A stretch of 17,896 bases of DNA from JBBSHS01 sp038232515 (lineage in GTDB: Bacteria; Actinomycetota; Acidimicrobiia; Acidimicrobiales; JAUJNH01). Where the stretch lies: assembly GCA_038232515.1 (NCBI GenBank), contig JBBSHS010000055.1, forward strand, positions 1 through 17,896. Reading direction: 5' to 3'. The notes below the pieces were generated by a model. The model did not search any database and was not told the DNA's origin. It saw only the letters and a program-made list of their open reading frames with translations. The position numbers and the translations under genes were made by a program. Below are positions 7,285 through 13,959 of this stretch, piece after piece (within the stretch, counting starts at the first letter, position 1; each line of letters opens with the position of its first letter).

Positions 7285-8310
7285 TCAGGCGAGGGTGGCG
7301 TCGACAGACGGGAAGTGGCAGGCGACGGGGTGACCGTCGCCCCGCTCAACCAGCAGTGGCTCCTCTTCTGCGCAGATGGTGTCCGCCTTCCAACACCGGG
7401 TGCGGAAGCGGCATCCCGAGGGGGGATCGGTCGGGCTTGGAGGGTCGCCTTCGAGCACGATCCGGCGTCGGCGCCGCTGCCGTTCCGGCTCCACCGAGGG
7501 CACAGCTGACAGGAGCGCCTGGGTATAGGGGTGCAAGGGCCGACCGAAGACCGCTTGGCGAGTACCGGTCTCGACAATCTTGCCCAGATGCATCACCGCC
7601 ACCCGATGCGACACGTGGCGCACGACCGAGAGGTCGTGGGCCACGAACAGGTAGGCCACACCCAGCTGGTCTTGGAGGCCGGCGAGCAGGTTCACCACGC
7701 CGGCCTGTACCGACATGTCCAGGGACGAGACCGGCTCGTCGAGCACGACGAGGTCGGGCCCCAGGGCGAGGGCCCGGGCGATTCCGATGCGTTGGCGCTG
7801 ACCGCCGGAGAACTCGTGGGGGTAACGGTCGCCATCGTCGGGGCTCAGCTCGACCAGGCTGAGCAGCTCCCGGACGCGGCCGGGCCCGCCCTCCCGGTAC
7901 AGCCGGTGGATGCGCAGCGGTTCGGCGACGCTCTCTCCCACGGTCATCCGGGGGTCGAGAGAGGCGAACGGATCCTGAAAGACGAGTTGCATCCGTCGGC
8001 GCAGGGCGCGCAACGCGCGATGGCGCAGCTCGGCGAGATCCTGCCCGTCGAAGCGGACGGACCCCGACGTGGGCGGTAGGAGACCAAGGGCGAGCAGCGC
8101 GGTGGTGGACTTCCCACAGCCCGACTCACCGACCAGTCCGAGCGTCTCGCCCCGGGCCAGGATGAGGGAAACGTCGCACACCGCGTGGACGGGGGCGCCC
8201 GAGCGATCGACCAGGCTTCGCCTTACCGGGAAGTGCTTCACCAGCGAGCGGACCTCGAGGATGTGCTCACCCGTGCTCTTGGCCGGCCCGTCGTCTGACA
8301 GCACGGTCAT
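7285..8310 (-). CDS. dppF: Peptide/nickel-family ABC transporter ATPase F
   Basis: This 341-residue ATP-binding subunit is the second of two ATPases energising the importer from the cytoplasmic face. Walker A is GESGCGKS (61-68). Later come the Q-loop in LVFQDPFASLDP, the signature FSGGQRQRIGIARAL, Walker B with catalytic Glu in DLVVLDEPVSSLD, and the switch His in FVAHDLSVVRH. The C-terminal oligopeptide/dipeptide extension is present, with Cys residues in GCRFRTRC, TIC and ACHF. The ATG at 8310 overlaps the dppD stop (ATGA), showing coupling. It is the last gene of the transporter operon; the next gene, fabG, starts 218 bases further on behind its own likely promoter. The substrate (oligopeptide, dipeptide, nickel or other) cannot be told from the ATPase. 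Confidence 0.94.
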   Translation of the reverse strand: MTVLSDDGPAKSTGEHILEVRSLVKHFPVRRSLVDRSGAPVHAVCDVSLILARGETLGLVGESGCGKSTTALLALGLLPPTSGSVRFDGQDLAELRHRALRALRRRMQLVFQDPFASLDPRMTVGESVAEPLRIHRLYREGGPGRVRELLSLVELSPDDGDRYPHEFSGGQRQRIGIARALALGPDLVVLDEPVSSLDMSVQAGVVNLLAGLQDQLGVAYLFVAHDLSVVRHVSHRVAVMHLGKIVETGTRQAVFGRPLHPYTQALLSAVPSVEPERQRRRRRIVLEGDPPSPTDPPSGCRFRTRCWKADTICAEEEPLLVERGDGHPVACHFPSVDATLA

Positions 8311-9344
8311 CCGGTCGGCTGGGACGGATCGTCGGATGAGGAAACGATGACCTCCTCGGCGAAATGGCAAGCGCTGCGGTGGCCAGGACCCAGGAGCGTC
8401 CGCAGCAATGGGATCGCGGTGGCGCACGGTTCCGGCAGCCGGGAACGGGGACAGCGGGGGTGGAAGGCGCATCCCGAGGGAACGTGCATGAGCGAGGGCG
8501 GATGGCCGGCGATCCGCTCCAGGGAACCACCCTCGTGTTCGAGGCGGGGCATCGATGCGAGCAAGCCGGCCGTGTAGGGGTGGGCGGGATGGGCGAAGAC
8601 CTCTCTGATTTCTCCCGACTCGACGACCTTGCCGGCGTACATGACGAGTGCCCGGTCGGCCGCCACGGTGACAACGCCGAGGTTGTGGGTGATGAGGACC
8701 ATGGCTGACCCGGTGCGCTCGCGCATCTCCTCCAACACCTCGAGCACCTGGGCCTGGGTGGTGACGTCGAGAGCAGTGGTGGGCTCGTCGGCGATGATCA
8801 CCTCGGGATCGTTGGCCATGGCCATGGCGATCAGCGCCCGCTGGCGCATGCCCCCCGAGAGCTCGTGCGGGTATCGGCGGGCGACGCGGGCCGGGTCGGG
8901 AATACCGACATCAGCCAGCAGCTGGACCGTCCGGTCCCGAAGCTCAGACGAACCGATCGCCGGCCGATGGGTCGTGATGGCCTCGGCAATTTGACTGCCC
9001 ACCCGGTGGAGTGGGTTGAGAGCGGCGAGCGCGTCCTGGAAGACCATGGCGATCCGGTTCCCCCGTACCTTGCGAAGTTCATCCGGCGGCAGCTCGAGCA
9101 GGTTGCGACCGTCGAAGCGAATCTCACCCGTGACCTCGGCGCTGGCTGGTAGCAGCCCGAGGATGGCCATTGCGCTCACCGTCTTGCCCGAGCCCGACTC
9201 GCCCACGATGCCGAGGACGTCGCCCCGACTGAGGTCGTACGACACGCCGTCGCACGCCTGGACGACTCCATCGGAGGTGGGAAACCGCACCCGCAGGTCC
9301 CGCACCGACAGCAGTTCCTGAGAAGTACTTCCGCCCTCAGTCAA
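8307..9344 (-). CDS. dppD: Peptide/nickel-family ABC transporter ATPase D
   Basis: The 345-residue first ATPase of the importer has Walker A GESGSGKT (48-55), the Q-loop in MVFQDALAALNPLHRVG, signature LSGGMRQRALIAMAMA, Walker B in EVIIADEPTTALD and switch His in LITHNLGVV. The oligopeptide-transporter C-terminal domain follows, with a Cys set in GCAFHPRC, EPC and SACHF typical of this subfamily. The start is not certain. TTG at 9344 is chosen because TTGACTGA spans the dppC stop exactly as ATGACTGA spans the dppB stop one gene earlier, and it yields an MTE- N-terminus close to the conserved SVRDLRVRF. A GTG at 9365 has AGGAGG only two bases away, which is too close, and ATG at 9446 has no ribosome binding site and would overlap dppC by 110 bases. 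Confidence 0.92.
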   Translation of the reverse strand: MTEGGSTSQELLSVRDLRVRFPTSDGVVQACDGVSYDLSRGDVLGIVGESGSGKTVSAMAILGLLPASAEVTGEIRFDGRNLLELPPDELRKVRGNRIAMVFQDALAALNPLHRVGSQIAEAITTHRPAIGSSELRDRTVQLLADVGIPDPARVARRYPHELSGGMRQRALIAMAMANDPEVIIADEPTTALDVTTQAQVLEVLEEMRERTGSAMVLITHNLGVVTVAADRALVMYAGKVVESGEIREVFAHPAHPYTAGLLASMPRLEHEGGSLERIAGHPPSLMHVPSGCAFHPRCPRSRLPEPCATAIPLLRTLLGPGHRSACHFAEEVIVSSSDDPSQPTG

Positions 9345-10311
9345 GAGCCGCAGCGACCTCGACACTTCCTCCTGCGGCGGCGATGCGGGTCCGAGCGCGG
9401 GCTCGGCTCGCACGAAGTGAGGGTGCCGGGCCCCGGTCGAGGACATCGTTGAAGGCGTCGCCGAGCAGGTTGAACCCCAGCACCAGGCAGGTGAGGACCA
9501 GGCCCGGGAACACCGACATCCACCAGTAGTACTGGAGGTAGGGCTGGGCGTTGGAAATGAGGTAACCCAAGCTCAAGCGGTTGGGGTCGCCCAGCCCGAT
9601 GAACGCCAACCCCGCCTCGATGAGCACGACCCGCGAGGCCAACAGGGGCAGGATGACCACGACGGCCGGTACCACGTTGGGCAGAACATGGCGGAACACC
9701 GTCCGGGTGCCGGAGGAGCCGAAGGAATGGGCGGCCCGTACGAATTCCCGTTCCTTCACCGACAGCACCTGGGCCCGCACGATGCGGGCCAGAAAGGTCC
9801 AAGAAGTCAGACCCAGCAGGAGGATGAGCTTGTCCTGGCCGGAGCCCAGCACCGCAAAGGCCACGATGGCCAGGAAGAAGGCGGGCACCGCTTGCAGCAC
9901 GTCGACCAAGCGCATCAGCACGCTATCCACCACGCCCCCTCGATAGCCGGAGAGTGCCCCCACGGCGATGCCGATGACCGCCGAAATGGCCAGTACTGCC
10001 ACCACGGTGATCAAAGACGTGGCCAGTCCGTGGACCACCATGGCCCACATCGCCCGGCCCTGGTTGTCGGTGCCCATGAGGAATCTGCGGGATGGAGGGC
10101 GGAACGTTGGATAGGCCGGCGCTCGGGGGTTCCCCGGAGCGACTTGCCCGGCGAACAGTGCCGCCAACGCCGGGGGAACGACGAGCAGCAGGGCGGCGAC
10201 GCCGGCCGGACGGGCTAGCAACCGCCGTAGGAGCGAGCGGACGGGACGCCGCCGGGGTGGTCGAACGCCCCCGGGCTCAGTCGGCGCAGAGCCGCCAGCG
10301 GGCTCAGTCAT
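9337..10311 (-). CDS. dppC: Peptide/nickel-family ABC transporter permease C
   Basis: This 324-residue inner-membrane permease forms the channel with the B permease. An Arg/Pro-rich cytoplasmic N-terminus (about 1-33) precedes the first helix (LLLVVPPALAALFAG). Then come the extracytoplasmic FLMGTDNQGRAMWAMVVHG, typical of DppC/OppC, and several helices. The EAA-type coupling loop EFVRAAHSFGSSGTRTVFRHVLPNVVP contacts the ATPases, and GLAFIGLGDP is the usual C-terminal family motif. The ATG at 10311 overlaps the dppB stop by eight bases (ATGACTGA), and its own stop overlaps dppD by eight bases. Length and topology match the family. Confidence 0.94.
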   Translation of the reverse strand: MTEPAGGSAPTEPGGVRPPRRRPVRSLLRRLLARPAGVAALLLVVPPALAALFAGQVAPGNPRAPAYPTFRPPSRRFLMGTDNQGRAMWAMVVHGLATSLITVVAVLAISAVIGIAVGALSGYRGGVVDSVLMRLVDVLQAVPAFFLAIVAFAVLGSGQDKLILLLGLTSWTFLARIVRAQVLSVKEREFVRAAHSFGSSGTRTVFRHVLPNVVPAVVVILPLLASRVVLIEAGLAFIGLGDPNRLSLGYLISNAQPYLQYYWWMSVFPGLVLTCLVLGFNLLGDAFNDVLDRGPAPSLRASRARARTRIAAAGGSVEVAAALD

Positions 10312-11266
10312 AGCGGATGCGGGGATCGACCACGGCGTACACCAGGTCGGTGACCAGGGTGGAAGCGACCAGGGAGAACGCCACAACCACGACGATGCCC
10401 AGGACAACGGGCCGGTCGCGCCGCTCGGCCGAGGTGATCAGCAAGGTACCCATCCCCGGCCAGGCGAAGAGACTCTCGACGATCACCGCTCCGGAGAAGA
10501 GGAAACCAACCCGGGTCCCGATGATGGTCACCACCGGCAGCATGGCATGGCGCATGGCGTGGTGGGACAGGACCCTGTCCGGACGGACGCCTTTTGCATG
10601 GGCGGTGCGGACGTACTCCTTTTGGAGCTCCTGGAGGAGCCCGGTCCTCATGACCCGGTACACCATGGCCACCTCGGAGGCGGCAAGGACCAGGGCGGGC
10701 AACGCCAGGTGGGCGCCGATGTCGGCCAAGTGCGCGATTCCGGCGTAGTGCACCCGTGGATCGCTCATGCCGCCGACCGGGAACAGGCCCGCTCGAAGTC
10801 CGAGGACGAGGATGGCGAGCTGTCCCAGCCACATCACGGGTACGGCGTAAGCCAGCAAGGCGCCGAGGCTGACCGTGGAGTCCAGGGGCCCGTGGGGCCG
10901 CCGCCCGGCCCGTGCCGCTAGGGCGATGCCGCACAAGGTGGAGACGACGATGGCCGTGCCCATGAGCAGCACCGTCCGGGGCAGGTACTCGCCGATAAGG
11001 CCGCTCACGCTGCGACCGTTCTGGGTGGAGGAGACGCCGAGGTCGCCCCGCAACACCCGCCTGGCGTAGGTCCAGAACTGCTCGATCAACGGACGGTCGA
11101 GGTGCAGCTGGGCGCGCAGCTGGCGGGTGTAGTTGGCGTCGCCTTCCGAAAGGGTGTCGGCGGCGTCTCCCGGCGCCAACTGGATCAGGACGAAGGTGAT
11201 GACCAGGATGCCGACCACGGTGAGGACGGCCTGCGCCAGCCGGCGCAGAACGTAGCGAAAGCTCAT
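10304..11266 (-). CDS. dppB: Peptide/nickel-family ABC transporter permease B
   Basis: The 320-residue first permease starts MSFRYVLRRLAQAVLTVVGILVITF, the usual DppB/OppB N-terminal helix, with the periplasmic-side APGDAA and LHLDRPLIEQFWTYARRVLRGDLG motifs. The EAA coupling loop is EYVRTAHAKGVRPDRVLSHHAMRHA, and VIVESLFAWPGMGTLL is a family hallmark. A strong purine-rich ribosome binding region (GGAGGAGGGAGG, 11282-11271) precedes the ATG at 11266; an out-of-frame ATG at 11270 lies between. It follows the substrate-binding gene after a 79-base gap holding a small hairpin, and overlaps dppC at its end. Confidence 0.94.
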   Translation of the reverse strand: MSFRYVLRRLAQAVLTVVGILVITFVLIQLAPGDAADTLSEGDANYTRQLRAQLHLDRPLIEQFWTYARRVLRGDLGVSSTQNGRSVSGLIGEYLPRTVLLMGTAIVVSTLCGIALAARAGRRPHGPLDSTVSLGALLAYAVPVMWLGQLAILVLGLRAGLFPVGGMSDPRVHYAGIAHLADIGAHLALPALVLAASEVAMVYRVMRTGLLQELQKEYVRTAHAKGVRPDRVLSHHAMRHAMLPVVTIIGTRVGFLFSGAVIVESLFAWPGMGTLLITSAERRDRPVVLGIVVVVAFSLVASTLVTDLVYAVVDPRIRYD

Positions 11267-11304
11267 TCATCCTCCCTCCTCCCAGCATCGCGGAAGAGCG
11301 GTGT

Positions 11305-11323
11305 GGCTCCGTCACGGACGGCC
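11305..11323 (-). other. Small stem-loop between substrate-binding and permease genes
   Basis: On the minus strand GGC and TCCG pair with CGGA and GCC around the loop TGA, with two unpaired bases (CG) on one side. It sits in the 79-base gap between the substrate-binding gene stop (11346) and dppB. In ABC operons such hairpins often protect the binding-protein message or reduce read-through so that the binding protein exceeds the permeases; that role here is inference. The stem is short and could be chance in GC-rich DNA. Confidence 0.25.
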
Positions 11324-11345
11324 GTTGCGGGCGCTCAGGGCCGGA

Positions 11346-13493
11346 TCAGCGCCGGCATGATCCGAACTCGGGGAAGTGACCCGTGTAGGGCCGCAAGCCC
11401 AGGCAGCCGGCGTTGTAGGCCCGGGTCGACACCGTCTCCAACAGGTACAGCGTGGGCAGGTCGATGGCCACCTGGTCGTTGATCTTCTTGTAGGCCGCGG
11501 TTCGCACCGCCGGGTCGAGGCTCTTGCGGCCGTCGTTGAACCAGACGTCGACGGTAGTGGGGTTGGTATAGCCTGACCCGTTGGTGAAGGACTGCCCGTT
11601 GATGGCGTCAGTGTCATACACCCGCCGGGTTCCCATCTCCGGGTCGGTGTTCTGGCAGCTGGACACGATGAGCATGTCGAAGTTGCGTTGCCCGAAGAGC
11701 GGAACCGTTTGGGGAAAGGGCGGCGTCAGGCTGCTCTGGCCGGGATTGGGAACGACCTTGATGCCCACCTTGGCCAGGTTGTCCTGTACGGCGGTGCCGA
11801 GCGGCTCGGTGGCGAAATTGGACAGGCCCAGGCTGAACCGACCTCCGGGCGCCGCCCCGTTGGTGTCGGGGAACCCGGCTGCGTCGAGGAAGGCCTCGGC
11901 CTTGGCCTTGTCGTAGCCCGGGAGGGGCGCCGTAGTGCTGCCTATGGGCATCCCGCTGTTGGTAGGGCTCTGGGCCAGCCTGGCGCCCGGGCTGCCGCTC
12001 AGGCCGACGTAGCCCGGGTTGGCGCCGTTGACGTTGGGCTCACGCTCGAGGCTCATGGCGATAGCCCGCCGGACCAGGCGGCCCCGGGGCTGGGCGGCCT
12101 CTGGGCCGGCGCCGTCGGGGTCGATCATCGGCGTCGGCTGCTTGTCGCCGAGCTGGGGGTGCGGCGTGGCGGTGCCGTTCCTGATCGCGGCGGGGCTCTG
12201 CAACCTGTCCCACAGGTTGAACATGAGTGTCTGGGTGCAGTTGGTCGCGCCGCCCGGGGCCATGGTCCCGGTGTCCACCACGACCCGCCGGTCCCCCTTG
12301 GCCGCGTTGATGTCGGCGATGGTGCCGAGGCTGGTGTAGTCGATGGTGCCCGACTGCAGGGCGGCCAGGCCGGTGGTCACGACCTGCTTGACCTCGTTGA
12401 AGTAGGGGATGCCCGCGCGCCAGAAGTTGGGGTTCTTCTCGAACACCAGCTCGGTCGCCGACTCGGACTTGAACCGGAAGGGACCGGATCCCACTGGCGG
12501 CTGGCCGCTCGGCCACGCCGCCGTCGGGGTCGGGCAGGCCCCGGTGGCGCCGCTGGCGCAGCCCGACCAGATGTGGTGAGGGATGATGGCCCCGTCGGTT
12601 ATGGTGGCCTGCTGCAGCAGGGGGCCGAAGGTGTCGGCGAAGATAAACCTGACGGTGGCCGGGCTGGTTGAGTCGTCGGCGATGATCGACGGGCAGTTGA
12701 GCCGGCGCGGTGTCGCCGTGCCCGGGGCCGGGTCGGTACACGGCGTGGCCAAGGCGCCGGGGATCGAGCTCGAGGTCCGGGCGTGATAGAGGAGCAGCGC
12801 CGCCTCATAGGAGAACTTCACGTCGTCGGCGGTGACCCGCTGGCTCGGGTTCGGGAGCGGGGTGCTGTCGCTCCAGAGCGCGTCCTTGCGCAGACTGAAG
12901 GTATAGACCTTGCCATCGGGCGAGATCGTCCAGCTCGAGGCGAGCTCGGGAAACGGTTTGGCGTTGGCACTGATGCCGACGAGGCCGTTGAACAGCATGG
13001 CCGACTGTGCCTGGATACCGCCCTGGGTGGTCACCGCCGGGTTGAGCAGCGTGGACGGCTGCAGCGCACCGGCGCCGACGACGAACGGTCCCCCACCGCC
13101 GGGGGGCATGGTGGCGGCATCCGCGGTGATGAGGTATCCGGAGGTCAGGGCGTCGTTGCCACACGTCCCGCCGCCGATGAAGGCCAAGTCGTACTCGGGG
13201 GAGGGCACGCTCAGCAGCTTGTAGGTCTTGCCGTTCGGCGCCGGTGCTCGGCCGGCTAGCTGGTCCTCGGTGCCGAAGGTGCCGACCTTGGCGCAGAACT
13301 CCTGCTCCGCTGCGTTGATGCCAGCGGTATCGGACTTGCGGGCCTGGGCCTTGTTCTTGTCGTTTCTGTTTCGCAGGACGAAGACACCTACGGTGACGAG
13401 CAGGGCGAGGACGATGACGACGACGACAATCTCGATGAAGGAGCCACCTTCCTCACCTCGCCGAGGGCTGATGCGGCTGGCTCGCTGATTCAC
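11346..13493 (-). CDS. Pilin-like N-terminus fused to family 5 ABC substrate-binding protein
   Basis: This 715-residue protein is the extracytoplasmic binding component of the adjacent importer. Residues 1-16 form a basic leader ending RRGEEG. Then come GSFIEIVVVVIVLALL, with Gly16 at -1 and Glu21 at +5 of a prepilin peptidase site, and a hydrophobic helix (about 20-40) as in type IV pilins and pseudopilins. Residues 41-125 resemble a pseudopilin head (INAAEQEFCAKVGTFGTEDQLAG, Cys67 and Cys111). A Pro/Gly-rich linker (about 129-138) leads to the SBP family 5 domain (about 145-715), with ELASSWTISPDGKVYTF, VTADDVKFSYE, VGSGPFRFKSES, RRAIAMSLER and a two-lobe length. There is no lipobox, although actinobacterial SBPs are normally lipoproteins. 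The Cys content is high, fitting an oxidised exterior location. The GTG start at 13493 has AAAGG six bases upstream. Ligand unknown: peptides by family, nickel or others possible. Confidence 0.94.
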   Translation of the reverse strand: MNQRASRISPRRGEEGGSFIEIVVVVIVLALLVTVGVFVLRNRNDKNKAQARKSDTAGINAAEQEFCAKVGTFGTEDQLAGRAPAPNGKTYKLLSVPSPEYDLAFIGGGTCGNDALTSGYLITADAATMPPGGGGPFVVGAGALQPSTLLNPAVTTQGGIQAQSAMLFNGLVGISANAKPFPELASSWTISPDGKVYTFSLRKDALWSDSTPLPNPSQRVTADDVKFSYEAALLLYHARTSSSIPGALATPCTDPAPGTATPRRLNCPSIIADDSTSPATVRFIFADTFGPLLQQATITDGAIIPHHIWSGCASGATGACPTPTAAWPSGQPPVGSGPFRFKSESATELVFEKNPNFWRAGIPYFNEVKQVVTTGLAALQSGTIDYTSLGTIADINAAKGDRRVVVDTGTMAPGGATNCTQTLMFNLWDRLQSPAAIRNGTATPHPQLGDKQPTPMIDPDGAGPEAAQPRGRLVRRAIAMSLEREPNVNGANPGYVGLSGSPGARLAQSPTNSGMPIGSTTAPLPGYDKAKAEAFLDAAGFPDTNGAAPGGRFSLGLSNFATEPLGTAVQDNLAKVGIKVVPNPGQSSLTPPFPQTVPLFGQRNFDMLIVSSCQNTDPEMGTRRVYDTDAINGQSFTNGSGYTNPTTVDVWFNDGRKSLDPAVRTAAYKKINDQVAIDLPTLYLLETVSTRAYNAGCLGLRPYTGHFPEFGSCRR

Positions 13494-13573
13494 GTATGAC
13501 CTTTCAAGAGTTCGATGGCGGAAGGCGGGACGGCGTGTGGGTTGCGTTGATCCAAAGCGAGATGAAACGCCGA

Positions 13574-13897
13574 TCAGAAGGCCAGGCCCTCGGTATCGGT
13601 GGCCACGACGGTGCCGCGCTCGACGTAGGCCGCTACCTCGTAGGTCCGTACCTCCGGAGGGCCGAACCTCACGACGAAGTCTCTGAACAGCTCAGAGGCC
13701 AGGAACTCCTCGGCGGCATGAGCCGACTCCCACACGTAGTGCCCGCCGTAGCGGCGATCCTCGACGTCTACCACCCACGACTTCGATCGCAACAGCGCCA
13801 TGTCCTCATAGAGCGGCGCCCGATGCCGGGCGATATCTCGCATGGCGGCCCAGTCGGTGTTCGCCGGCATCGAAAAGTAGACGGTCATGGCATGCAC
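13574..13897 (-). CDS. Small YdhR-like dimeric alpha-beta barrel protein
   Basis: The 107-residue protein has the compact ferredoxin-like pattern of the YdhR/antibiotic-biosynthesis-monooxygenase superfamily. An N-terminal strand (MTVYFSMPAN) is followed by a helix (WAAMRDIARHRAPLYEDM), the strand pair SKSWVVDVEDRRYGGHYVWES, the helix AHAAEEFLASELFRDFVVRF and a final strand RTYEVAAYVE. Biochemical function is not established for most relatives; some act on small aromatic compounds or bind haem, so I do not assign a reaction. The GTG at 13897 is chosen because GGAGG lies five bases upstream; the internal ATG at 13888 is too far from it. It lies between the SARP-type regulator and the substrate-binding gene on the same strand (gaps of 60 and 80 bases), so it is probably part of the same regulated unit. 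Confidence 0.75.
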   Translation of the reverse strand: MHAMTVYFSMPANTDWAAMRDIARHRAPLYEDMALLRSKSWVVDVEDRRYGGHYVWESAHAAEEFLASELFRDFVVRFGPPEVRTYEVAAYVERGTVVATDTEGLAF

Positions 13898-13943
13898 GTG
13901 CGCCTCCGCTCTCCGGGCATGGTGGCGATGATGACAGCACGAC

Positions 13944-13959
13944 CTTTTGAAAAGCTTTT
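13944..13959. promoter_or_regulatory. AT-rich overlapping palindromes at regulator/YdhR-like junction
   Basis: CTTTTGAAAAG (13944-13954) and AAAAGCTTTT (13950-13959) are two overlapping inverted repeats in an AT-rich island within GC-rich DNA. They sit across the stop codon of the large regulator and just upstream of the YdhR-like gene (start 13897). The position suits an operator or promoter element for the YdhR-like gene and the transporter operon; a short termination signal is also possible, though the stem is weak. Confidence 0.3.

Noticed and set aside
7183..7509. Plus-strand frame starting MCQPCSTIETINSG in the fabG/dppF gap
   Set aside because: No family match, and about two thirds lies antisense to dppF. 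The CxxC at its start is suggestive, but the rest looks like chance coding.
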